Source of the DNA: Oceanicaulis sp.
GTDB taxonomy: Bacteria > Pseudomonadota > Alphaproteobacteria > Caulobacterales > Maricaulaceae
DNA length: 5,434 nt
Assembly (NCBI GenBank): GCA_007571185.1
Contig: RKRX01000038.1
Span: 1 to 5,434 of the forward strand
Reading direction: 5' to 3'
Below the pieces are notes generated by a model, which was not told the origin of the DNA, made no database searches, and was given only the letters and a program-made list of their open reading frames with translations. Below, piece after piece: positions 1 to 5,434 of the stretch. Position 1 is the stretch's first letter. Each line of letters begins with the position of its first letter. Position numbers and translations under genes: made by a program.

Positions 1-54
1 CGCGGCGACAAGGATGTGTTCTCTGTCGCTGAGGCGCTGGGTGTGGAGCTCTAG
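1..54 (+). CDS. trpB: Tryptophan synthase beta subunit, C-terminal end (partial)
   Basis: Only the last 17 codons and the TAG stop are inside the window; the start lies to the left. The visible residues read RGDKDVFSVAEALGVEL. A GRGDKD-type segment followed by a short helix is the usual end of TrpB, the PLP enzyme that joins indole and serine to make tryptophan. The identification rests on this tail and on trpA starting 3 bases after the stop, the normal trpBA order. The Shine-Dalgarno site for trpA (GGAG, 45-48) lies inside the last codons, so the two genes are probably translationally coupled, which suits a 1:1 complex. Confidence 0.87.
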   Translation, partial: RGDKDVFSVAEALGVEL

Positions 55-57
55 GCC

Positions 58-852
58 GTGACTCGTCTCGCCTCTGCCCTTGACACCCTCAAATCAGGCG
101 ACCGCGCCGGTTTCATCGCCTATGTGATGGCGGGCGACCCTGATGCGCTCACCACGCTCACCTTGATGAAGGGTCTTGCCGACCAGGGCGCGGACGTGAT
201 CGAACTGGGCGTGCCCTTCACCGATCCCGTGGCCGATGGCCCTGTCATCCAGCGCGCCGCAATCCGGGCGCTTGACGGCGGCATGACCGTGAAAGGCGTG
301 CTGCAAATCGTCCGCCGGTTTCGCCAGACCCATCCCGACACGCCGGTGGTGCTGATGGGGTATGCGAACCCGTTTCACGCCTACGGTTTTGACGCTTTCG
401 CCGCCGCCGCCGCCGCTGTCGGCGCGGACGGGGTGATTTGTGTGGACAGTCCGCCTGAGGAGGATGGGGCGTTGCGCACTGCTCTGGACAGCCATGGACT
501 GTCCTTTGTGCGCCTGGCCGCCCCCACCACCAGCGACAAGCGCTTGCCGCAAGTGCTCGCGCACGCCTCGGGATTTGTATATTACGTTTCCACAACAGGC
601 GTGACCGGCGCCGGATCAGGCGCGACCGAAGACATTGCAAGGGCTGTAGATCGGATCCGGGCGGCGTCGAGGCTGCCGGTGGCGGTCGGGTTCGGGGTGA
701 AGACCTCCGAACACGCCGCCCGCATCGCCGCTGTGGCCGATGCGGTCGTCGTGGGATCAGCTATTGTGGAGGCCGCCGCCGCCGCGGGGGTGGATCAGGC
801 CCTGGCGCTGGCCCGATCTCTGGCTGAGGCCACACACCGCGCCCGCGCCTGA
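58..852 (+). CDS. trpA: Tryptophan synthase alpha subunit
   Basis: TrpA cleaves indole-3-glycerol phosphate to indole and glyceraldehyde 3-phosphate in the cytoplasm and passes indole through a tunnel to TrpB. The 264-residue protein has the normal family length and a TIM-barrel pattern. The catalytic pair is present at the same numbers as in the E. coli enzyme: Glu49 in IELGVPF and Asp60 in DPVADGP. Tyr175 is followed by the GVTGA loop (181-185), and the phosphate-binding segments GFGVKT and GSAIVE are near the C-terminus. The start is GTG at 58, with GGAG 9 bases upstream; it gives the expected short helix before the [11 protein letters not shown] strand. A run of five GCC codons plus GCT (400-417) encodes six alanines. 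It sits behind trpB and ahead of accD, as in many alphaproteobacteria. No promoter is visible, so it is read as part of the operon. Confidence 0.97.
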   Translation: MTRLASALDTLKSGDRAGFIAYVMAGDPDALTTLTLMKGLADQGADVIELGVPFTDPVADGPVIQRAAIRALDGGMTVKGVLQIVRRFRQTHPDTPVVLMGYANPFHAYGFDAFAAAAAAVGADGVICVDSPPEEDGALRTALDSHGLSFVRLAAPTTSDKRLPQVLAHASGFVYYVSTTGVTGAGSGATEDIARAVDRIRAASRLPVAVGFGVKTSEHAARIAAVADAVVVGSAIVEAAAAAGVDQALALARSLAEATHRARA

Positions 853-883
853 ACACGGGCGCAGAGTTGAGAGGTTTGACGCG

Positions 884-1768
884 ATGAACTGGCTTCAGAG
901 ACTGACCCCGCCCGGGATCCAGAAAATATTTGGCAAACGCGATACCCCGGACAATCTCTGGGTGAAATGCCCCGTTTCCGGTGAAGCGGTGTTCAGAAAA
1001 GATCTGGAAGCGAGCCTTCATGTCACCCCGGCCGGTCATCACATGCGCATCGGACCCGACCTGCGGTTCAAATATACTTTTGACGGACACTGGACTGAGG
1101 TGAGCCTTCCGGACGTGATCAAGGATCCGCTGAAGTTCAAGGATGACAAATCCTATTCCAGCCGCATCGCGGCCGCACGCAAGAAAACCGGCCGTCAAGA
1201 CGCCATAGCCATTGGCGTGGGCGCCATCCAGGGTCTTGAAACCACCGTGCTGGTTCACGATTTTAGCTTTATGGGCGGCTCGCTGGGCATGGGCGCTGGC
1301 GAGGGTTTTCTCAAGGCGTGCGAAACCGCCGTGGAAAAACGCACCCCGCTGGTGGCGTTCACCGCCGCTGGCGGCGCCCGCATGCAGGAAGGCGCGCTGT
1401 CGCTGATGCAGATGCCGCGCACCACCCTCGGCGTGAACAGACTCAGCGAACACAAACTGCCCTATATCGTCGTGCTGACCGATCCCACCACCGGCGGCGT
1501 CACCGCGTCCTACGCCATGCTGGGTGATGTGCATCTGGCCGAGCCGGGCGCACTGATCGGCTTTGCCGGCCCTCGCGTGATTGAGCAGACCCTTCGCGAG
1601 AAACTGCCTGAAGGCTTCCAGCGGTCTGAATACCTGTTGGAGAAAGGCATGGTGGACAAGGTGGTCGCGCGCAACAGGCTGCCGGTCGTGCTGGGCAATC
1701 TGATGCGCACCTTGCTCAAGCGCCCTGCCGCCAGCGCCAACACGCCGAAGCTCGCCAATACCGGCTAA
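884..1768 (+). CDS. accD: Acetyl-CoA carboxylase carboxyltransferase subunit beta
   Basis: AccD with AccA forms the carboxyltransferase that moves CO2 from biotin on AccB to acetyl-CoA, giving malonyl-CoA for fatty acid synthesis. The 294-residue protein has the crotonase-like carboxyltransferase fold. Visible family motifs are MGGSLG (130-135), GGARMQE (163-169), a [18 protein letters not shown] stretch, and [11 protein letters not shown] starting at 226. The start is ATG at 884 with GAGAGG (869-874) 9 bases before it; an in-frame extension back to 740 overlaps trpA and is not credible. The N-terminal zinc ribbon is degenerate: in E. coli it is CxxC plus CxxC, while here only Cys29 remains, with Ser32, Thr48 and Gly51 near the other three positions. 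From memory, zinc-less AccD is common in alphaproteobacteria, so the gene is probably functional. Placement between trpA and folC is the usual one in that class. Confidence 0.97.
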   Translation: MNWLQRLTPPGIQKIFGKRDTPDNLWVKCPVSGEAVFRKDLEASLHVTPAGHHMRIGPDLRFKYTFDGHWTEVSLPDVIKDPLKFKDDKSYSSRIAAARKKTGRQDAIAIGVGAIQGLETTVLVHDFSFMGGSLGMGAGEGFLKACETAVEKRTPLVAFTAAGGARMQEGALSLMQMPRTTLGVNRLSEHKLPYIVVLTDPTTGGVTASYAMLGDVHLAEPGALIGFAGPRVIEQTLREKLPEGFQRSEYLLEKGMVDKVVARNRLPVVLGNLMRTLLKRPAASANTPKLANTG

Positions 1769-1788
1769 ACCCTGAAGGGAGCCGATCA

Positions 1789-3111
1789 GTGCCGACCGTT
1801 GAAACGATTGAAGCGGCGCTCGAGCGTCTGTCCGGTCTGCATCCCGGCGCGATCGACCTGTCCTTGGACCGGATCAACCGGCTGCTGGAGGCGTTGGGGC
1901 GTCCGCAAGAGCGTCTGCCGCCCACGATCCATATCGCCGGAACCAATGGCAAAGGCTCCACCGCCGCGTTTCTCAAAGCGATTTCAGAAGCGGCGGGTGA
2001 GCGGTGCCATCTCTATACCTCTCCTCATCTGGTTCGCTTCAATGAGCGAATCATCGTGGCGGGAGAAATCATCGATGATGATCGACTCAAGCACGCCTTC
2101 GCCCGGTGTGAAACGGCCAATGGCGCCCGTCCGATCACTTTCTTTGAGATCACCACGGCGGCCGCCTTCCTGCTGTTTTCCGAAATCTCGGCCGATCGTC
2201 TGATCCTGGAAACCGGGCTGGGCGGGCGGCTGGACGCCACCAACGTGATTGATGCGCCCCAATGCACCATCATCACCCCGGTCAGCCATGATCATCAGGC
2301 CTTGCTGGGGGATACGCTGGAAGCCATCGCCGGGGAGAAGGCCGGCATTGTCAAGCGCGGCGCGCCGCTGATCCTGGCGCCGCAACGCCCCGAGGCCGAA
2401 CAGGTGATCATGACCAGGGCGCATGCCCTGACAGCCCCGGTCCACGCCTGGGGCCGACACTTTCGCGCCTGTCTCGAACACGCCCGGTTGATTTTCAAGA
2501 CCGGGCAAGAGCGGTGGTCTCTCAACCCGCCCGCATTGGCGGGACCGCATCAGCGGGTCAATGCGGGCGTTGCTGCTGCTGCGGCCCGCATTTGCGGATA
2601 TGGGCCGGATGCGATCAGCTGGGGGATCGCACAGGCGCACTGGCCCGCCCGCCTGCAAAGATTGACCGAAGGACCACTGGCCGAGCGGGTGCGACAGGCC
2701 AGAGGCGAACTCTGGCTTGATGGCGGGCACAACCTGGCCGCCGCCCACGCGCTCGCCGCCAGTCTAAAGGCCATGCAGGCGGATCGCACGCGTCCGCTGG
2801 TGCTGATCTGCGCCTTTTCCGTCAACAAGGATGCTGAAGGGTATCTGGCTGTTTTCAAAGACCTGGCGTCTCTCGTCATCGCCACCGGTTTTCACCGTGG
2901 CCGCGAAGGCGCCCGCCCGCCCGATCAGATCGCTGACGCCGCACGGCGATCAGGGCTGCCGGCCCGGATGACCGCCTACTTGCACGATGCGGTCGAACAC
3001 GCCCTGGCCGAACATCCCGCAAGCCGCATCCTCATTTGTGGATCGCTGTATCTGGCGGGGCAAGTGCTGGCGCTGTCACAGGGACAAAACGTGCACAGCG
3101 CGCCGGGTTAG
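1789..3111 (+). CDS. folC: Bifunctional dihydrofolate synthase / folylpolyglutamate synthase
   Basis: FolC adds glutamate to dihydropteroate to give dihydrofolate, then extends the polyglutamate tail of folates, using ATP. The 440-residue length is normal. It belongs to the Mur-ligase-like family: P-loop GTNGKGS (51-57), YTSPHLVRFNERI (76-88), FFEITTAAAF (118-127), ETGLGGRLDATN (141-152), HDH (167-169) and GEKAGIVKRG (182-191), whose Lys189 probably matches the carbamylated lysine of the family. The C-terminal domain begins around the LDGGHN motif (310-315), where most relatives have DGAHN. The start is GTG at 1789 with AAGGGAG (1775-1781) 7 bases upstream, an excellent site, only 20 bases after accD. 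It is the last gene of the operon here. In many alphaproteobacteria trxA follows folC; here it does not. Confidence 0.96.
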   Translation: MPTVETIEAALERLSGLHPGAIDLSLDRINRLLEALGRPQERLPPTIHIAGTNGKGSTAAFLKAISEAAGERCHLYTSPHLVRFNERIIVAGEIIDDDRLKHAFARCETANGARPITFFEITTAAAFLLFSEISADRLILETGLGGRLDATNVIDAPQCTIITPVSHDHQALLGDTLEAIAGEKAGIVKRGAPLILAPQRPEAEQVIMTRAHALTAPVHAWGRHFRACLEHARLIFKTGQERWSLNPPALAGPHQRVNAGVAAAAARICGYGPDAISWGIAQAHWPARLQRLTEGPLAERVRQARGELWLDGGHNLAAAHALAASLKAMQADRTRPLVLICAFSVNKDAEGYLAVFKDLASLVIATGFHRGREGARPPDQIADAARRSGLPARMTAYLHDAVEHALAEHPASRILICGSLYLAGQVLALSQGQNVHSAPG

Positions 3112-3201
3112 TGATCGCGCTTTGTCCACGGACAGGGTTTCACCGCCAAGCGTGAAGGCTTTTTGCGTGTCGCAGCGACAGCGTTGCGCACCCTGTCACG
3201 C

Positions 3202-3222
3202 GGTCAGGCTTGACCTGTTTTT
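3202..3222 (+). terminator. Probable rho-independent terminator after folC
   Basis: A 5-base-pair stem GGTCA/TGACC (3202-3206 with 3211-3215) closes a 4-base loop. After TG comes a run of five T (3218-3222). It lies 91 bases after the folC stop and is the best terminator-like structure in the gap. The stem is short, so it may be weak. A poorer candidate is TTCAC/GTGAA (3139-3156), with an 8-base loop and five T at 3160-3164. No RNA evidence is available from the sequence. Confidence 0.45.
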
Positions 3223-3239
3223 ATAATTTCGCGGATAAA
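3210..3239 (+). promoter_or_regulatory. Candidate promoter for the ATPase gene
   Basis: TTGACC (3210-3215) matches the sigma-70 -35 box at five of six bases. Eighteen bases further on is GATAAA (3234-3239), four of six against TATAAT. A perfect TATAAT also occurs at 3222-3227, but it has no good -35 box at the right distance. Either choice places the promoter over the first 12-base repeat and partly within the terminator hairpin. This is pattern matching only; alphaproteobacterial promoters often differ from the E. coli consensus. Confidence 0.3.
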
Positions 3240-3258
3240 ACATTTGTAATTTCGCGGA
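3224..3258 (+). repeat. Pair of 12-base direct repeats, operator-like
   Basis: TAATTTCGCGGA occurs exactly at 3224-3235 and again at 3247-3258, start to start 23 bases, about two helical turns. Similarity extends upstream, with TTTATAAT before the first core and TTTGTAAT before the second. A decayed third copy, TTCGTAATCCC, lies at 3267-3277, 24 bases on. The second copy contains a short inverted repeat, TTTC-GCG-GAAA (3250-3260); the first has one mismatch, ending GATA. The segment is clearly AT-rich compared with its surroundings. It sits 54 bases before the annotated ATPase start and overlaps the candidate promoter. I infer a regulator-binding site, possibly for the ATPase itself; it could also be a mobile or recombination-related repeat. 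Confidence 0.6.
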
Positions 3259-3289
3259 AAGCACGGTTCGTAATCCCAACAGCTTGTGA

Positions 3290-3340
3290 ATGCCGGATTT
3301 GAAACCAGTCTATGTGCCGCGCTGGCAATCAGGCGCAGGT
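3290..3340 (+). other. Likely displaced N-terminal coding segment of the ATPase
   Basis: ATG at 3290, just after a TGA, opens a frame reading MPDLKPVYVPRWQSG. In this ATPase family a Y-x-x-R type segment normally lies about 20 residues before the P-loop glycine. That spacing is met if this frame joins the ATPase frame near 3329-3338; for example, one surplus base around 3335 would give WQSGQVLQRMQ. The 3290 frame itself continues only to a stop at 3455-3457. There is no long homopolymer at the join, so simple polymerase slippage is not obvious. Sequencing error, a real inactivating mutation, or translation from 3312 alone all remain possible. Confidence 0.5.
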
Positions 3341-4538
3341 GTTGCAGCGCATGCAGGACCGGCGCGTTCTGCTGCTTTCCGGTGCGCGCCAGTGTGGCAA
3401 GACAACCCTTGCCAGACAATGGCGCAGCGACCGAGTCGCGTATGTTACGCTCGATGATCCTGTCGCCCGCGAGGCCGCGCGGACCGATCCGCTCGGTTTT
3501 GTCCGCCGGCGGGCGCGCACGCTCATCATTGATGACATCCAGCGCGCGCCTGATCTTTTGCCAGCGATCAAGCTGATCGTTGATGAAGATCACAGGCCGG
3601 GACAGGTTCTTCTGACCGGATCCTCCCATCTTTCCGCCATTCCCCGGGCCCATGAATCGCTGGCCGGCCGCATTGCGAACATACGGCTGCGCCCCCTGTC
3701 GGTGGGAGAGCAAAAACAAGCTGGCGCACAATTTCTTGCGCGCGCCTTTGCAGGGGAGTTTACGCCGCCGGCATCGGCCATGACGCGCAACGCGCTCGCC
3801 GAACTGGCTTTTGCCGGCGGTTATCCAGAAGTCATGGGTTTGAGTATGAACGCCCGGCGCGCCTGGCATCGCGATTATATCGGCGCGCTGATAGAACGCG
3901 ATCTCAGAGACATAGCCCGCGTCAATCGTCTCAACGCCATGCGCAAGCTGGTGGAGATTGTGGCGGCTTGGTCATCGAGATACATGAGTATTGCCGATAT
4001 AGGCGCGGATCTTTCGATCAAGCGGCCGACTGTAGAGGCTTATCTCGGCGCCTTGGAGGCTCTGTTTCTCATCGACCGTGTGCCCGCCTGGACGCGTGGT
4101 GATTACGACCGTGTCGGCAAAAAGGACAAGCTTTTCATGACCGATAGCGGTCTTATGGCCTCCAGCCTGAACTGGCGCCTGGAAAACGTCATCGAGAACG
4201 CGGACCGGATCGGCAAGCTGATGGAGACCTTCGTCTATACCCAGCTCGCTGCACTCATTGATCTGAACGACGCGTACCGCCTTTACCATTACCGCGATCG
4301 GGAAAAGCGCGAGATCGATTTTATAGTCGAACGGGACAGTGACGCCGCTATTCTGGCCATCGAAGTCAAATCCGCCCTGTCCGTGAAGGGGGATGATTTC
4401 CGACATATACGCTGGTTTGCCGAAAATATGAGCGATGGCCGTCCCTTCACCGGCATCGTGCTTTACTCGGGCAAGGCGGTTTTCTCTTTCGGGGATCGGA
4501 TGAAAGCCGTGCCCGTGAGCGCGATTTGGCAGGGCTAG
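3312..4538 (+). CDS. AAA ATPase with DUF4143 / nuclease-like C-terminal domain
   Basis: This 408-residue protein belongs to the AAA_14-DUF4143 family, widespread accessory ATPases with no settled role. The Walker A motif is GARQCGKT (24-31). The Walker B strand is TLIIDDIQRAP (70-80), with Asp75 where relatives usually have Glu. Sensor-like LLTGSS is at 100-105 and LAGRIANIRLRPLSVGE at 117-133. The DUF4143 part begins near GGYPEVM (169-175); residues about 226-250 (SIADIGADLSIKRPTVEAYL) resemble a winged helix. Near the C-terminus, Glu305, REID (333-336) and AIEVKS (349-354) match the PD-(D/E)XK nuclease pattern; activity cannot be judged. No ribosome site is seen before ATG 3312. A better N-terminus, MPDLKPVYVPRWQ, starts at 3290 in another frame, so a frameshift near 3329-3338 is suspected. 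Six ATA codons suggest foreign origin. It converges with the RES gene. Confidence 0.9.
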   Translation: MCRAGNQAQVLQRMQDRRVLLLSGARQCGKTTLARQWRSDRVAYVTLDDPVAREAARTDPLGFVRRRARTLIIDDIQRAPDLLPAIKLIVDEDHRPGQVLLTGSSHLSAIPRAHESLAGRIANIRLRPLSVGEQKQAGAQFLARAFAGEFTPPASAMTRNALAELAFAGGYPEVMGLSMNARRAWHRDYIGALIERDLRDIARVNRLNAMRKLVEIVAAWSSRYMSIADIGADLSIKRPTVEAYLGALEALFLIDRVPAWTRGDYDRVGKKDKLFMTDSGLMASSLNWRLENVIENADRIGKLMETFVYTQLAALIDLNDAYRLYHYRDREKREIDFIVERDSDAAILAIEVKSALSVKGDDFRHIRWFAENMSDGRPFTGIVLYSGKAVFSFGDRMKAVPVSAIWQG

Positions 4539-4540
4539 AT

Positions 4541-4560
4541 GTAGGAAAAACCCTGTGGGT
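4541..4560 (-). terminator. Weak terminator of the RES toxin gene
   Basis: Read on the minus strand, a 4-base-pair stem ACCC/GGGT with a 3-base loop (4560-4550) runs into five T (4550-4546). It lies just after the toxin stop, in the 44-base gap between the two convergent genes. The stem is short, so the call is tentative. No comparable structure serves the plus-strand ATPase in this gap. Confidence 0.3.
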
Positions 4561-4582
4561 GCGGGCTTATACGGTTGCATCA

Positions 4583-5209
4583 TCACACCACGACGATGCC
4601 GCTGCGTTTCCCGAAACGCCTCACAGCGGTGAGGAATTCCTCGCCGTCACACCATGCGATGATTTCGAGAGCTTTGGCGTCAACCCGATCTCCGAAGAAC
4701 AAATAGGCGGTTGCAGGATCGCAGGGTCTGGAGGTCCATGCGAGCCCTTCAGCTTGTGGGCATTGCTGATAGATTGCTCCGGCCCATTTCACGGTCTTCG
4801 AATAGCATCCTGATGGCGACGTGATCAACGCATCGCGCCCGATCGACCAGAGGTTAAGATCGGCTTCGCGCAACGAGACGAGTGTCAAGTCACGACATGC
4901 TTCCAGCACGCCCGCGGCGCGGTCGAGCACGTCCTGTTCACGGACCTGTTTGGGCTTCGCTTTGTTGTCGACACTGTGGAAAATTGTTTCATAGACCGCT
5001 GCTTCCAGCGTCCCGGCGGCGTACAGTGAAGGCACGCATTGTCCGTCTTTGTCGTTGATGGGCGCAAATCGTGTTAAACCGTCTTCATACGGATTGAACT
5101 GCGTCGCTTCGTAACGGCGATTATGGACACGAAAAACCGTCGTCCCCTTGGGCAGCGTGACATGGTTTGGCGTTCCGGGAAGGGGGTCGCCAGGCTCGGG
5201 GATCAACAT
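4583..5209 (-). CDS. RES-domain toxin (NAD+ degrading family)
   Basis: RES toxins are the poison half of RES-Xre toxin-antitoxin modules; characterised members break down NAD+ and stop growth. This protein has 208 residues. Family landmarks in order are VFRVHNRRYEATQFNP (25-40), GLTRFAP (44-50), SLYAAGTLEAAVYETIF (61-77) and GLAWTSRP (155-162). The residues that name the family are probably Arg27 or Arg47, Glu74 and Ser160; I cannot decide between the arginines without an alignment. No signal peptide or membrane segment is seen. The start is ATG at 5209-5207, with AGAGG (5222-5218) 8 bases upstream; this site overlaps the TAG stop of the preceding antitoxin, so translation is probably coupled. 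Only 11 bases separate the two genes. No frameshift or missing core motif is visible. Confidence 0.9.
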   Translation of the reverse strand: MLIPEPGDPLPGTPNHVTLPKGTTVFRVHNRRYEATQFNPYEDGLTRFAPINDKDGQCVPSLYAAGTLEAAVYETIFHSVDNKAKPKQVREQDVLDRAAGVLEACRDLTLVSLREADLNLWSIGRDALITSPSGCYSKTVKWAGAIYQQCPQAEGLAWTSRPCDPATAYLFFGDRVDAKALEIIAWCDGEEFLTAVRRFGKRSGIVVV

Positions 5210-5220
5210 TGGCGACGCCT

Positions 5221-5434
5221 CTAGCCAAAGGCTGGTTGCGCCAGGCGCGCTGCGGCGTTGACGACTCTATCGATATCGCCCAAACACTCTTGCGGCACAT
5301 CACCGCTCAGCCAACCATTGCCGCTTTCGAACCACAGCGCAGTCTGCCATGGCGACATATCGCCGGGCATGGCTTTAAGGATTTTGTTGATCACGGGCCT
5401 GGGGGATCCATTCTCAAACTGAAACGCCGGGTAA
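5221..5434 (-). CDS. RES-associated antitoxin, C-terminal part (partial)
   Basis: An open frame enters from the right edge on the minus strand and ends with TAG at 5223-5221, giving the last 70 residues. It begins YPAFQFENGSPRP, then has INKILKAMPGDMSPWQTALWF and NGWLSGDVPQE, and ends AAARLAQPAFG. The YPAFQF start, the tryptophan-rich centre and the N-x-WL-x-G-x-x-P turn match the toxin-binding domain of Xre/MbcA/ParS (DUF2384-like) antitoxins. Position supports this: antitoxins of RES modules are normally upstream, as here, with an 11-base gap to the toxin. The N-terminal part, which should carry the DNA-binding helix-turn-helix, and the module promoter are outside the window. Confidence 0.8.
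   Translation of the reverse strand, partial: YPAFQFENGSPRPVINKILKAMPGDMSPWQTALWFESGNGWLSGDVPQECLGDIDRVVNAAARLAQPAFG

Noticed and set aside
400..417. GCC triplet run in trpA as a phase-variation tract
   Set aside because: Triplet changes would keep the frame and only alter an alanine stretch; alanine-rich runs are common in high-GC TrpA proteins.
740..883. In-frame N-terminal extension of accD back to an ATG at 740
   Set aside because: It overlaps the end of trpA, encodes an arginine- and proline-rich stretch unlike AccD, and ATG 884 has a good ribosome site and the family N-terminus.
761..1534. Minus-strand open frame of 257 residues opposite accD
   Set aside because: It is a His/Gly/Arg-rich antisense shadow of a well-conserved gene, typical of high-GC DNA.
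3224..3277. CRISPR array
   Set aside because: There are only two exact 12-base copies and one decayed copy, with 11-base spacers and no cas genes; repeats and spacers are far too short.
3204..3869. Minus-strand open frame of 221 residues across the intergenic gap and the ATPase gene
   Set aside because: Its product is low-complexity and basic with no recognisable motif, and it runs antisense to clear ATPase motifs. Its tail is only the repeat array read backwards.
4526..4813. Plus-strand open frame of 95 residues after the ATPase
   Set aside because: It overlaps the ATPase end and lies opposite the RES toxin, whose family motifs are clear. It has no recognisable domain.

Overview
The window looks like a chromosomal segment of a high-GC alphaproteobacterium. 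The evidence is the gene order trpB-trpA-accD-folC, an AccD that has lost most of its zinc-ribbon cysteines, and GTG starts behind clear Shine-Dalgarno sites. A Caulobacterales/Maricaulales-type organism is my best guess from the AccD N-terminus, but this is family knowledge, not a search result.

Region 1 (1-3111, plus strand) is a compact housekeeping operon: the last 17 codons of trpB, then trpA, accD and folC. The gaps are 3, 31 and 20 bases, and each start has a purine-rich ribosome site. TrpB and TrpA form tryptophan synthase, AccD is the carboxyltransferase beta subunit of acetyl-CoA carboxylase, and FolC makes dihydrofolate and its polyglutamates. The three proteins are full length with their key motifs intact.

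Region 2 (3112-3311) is a 200-base intergenic stretch. It holds several small dyads, a hairpin plus T-run that probably ends the operon, a candidate promoter, and an AT-rich pair of 12-base direct repeats 23 bases apart with a degraded third copy. The repeats sit directly before the next gene and look like an operator.

Region 3 (3312-5434) looks like accessory DNA. On the plus strand is an AAA ATPase with a DUF4143/nuclease-like C-terminal half. Its N-terminus may be frameshifted: the expected start of the protein lies in another frame at 3290. Convergent to it on the minus strand is a RES-domain toxin (NAD+ degrading family), preceded by the C-terminal 70 codons of its antitoxin, which runs off the right edge. 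The ATPase uses the rare codon ATA six times, against once in trpA, accD and folC together, which fits acquisition from elsewhere.

The best candidate for something undescribed is the repeat array tied to the ATPase: a possible self-regulated ATPase unit inserted behind folC next to a toxin-antitoxin pair.
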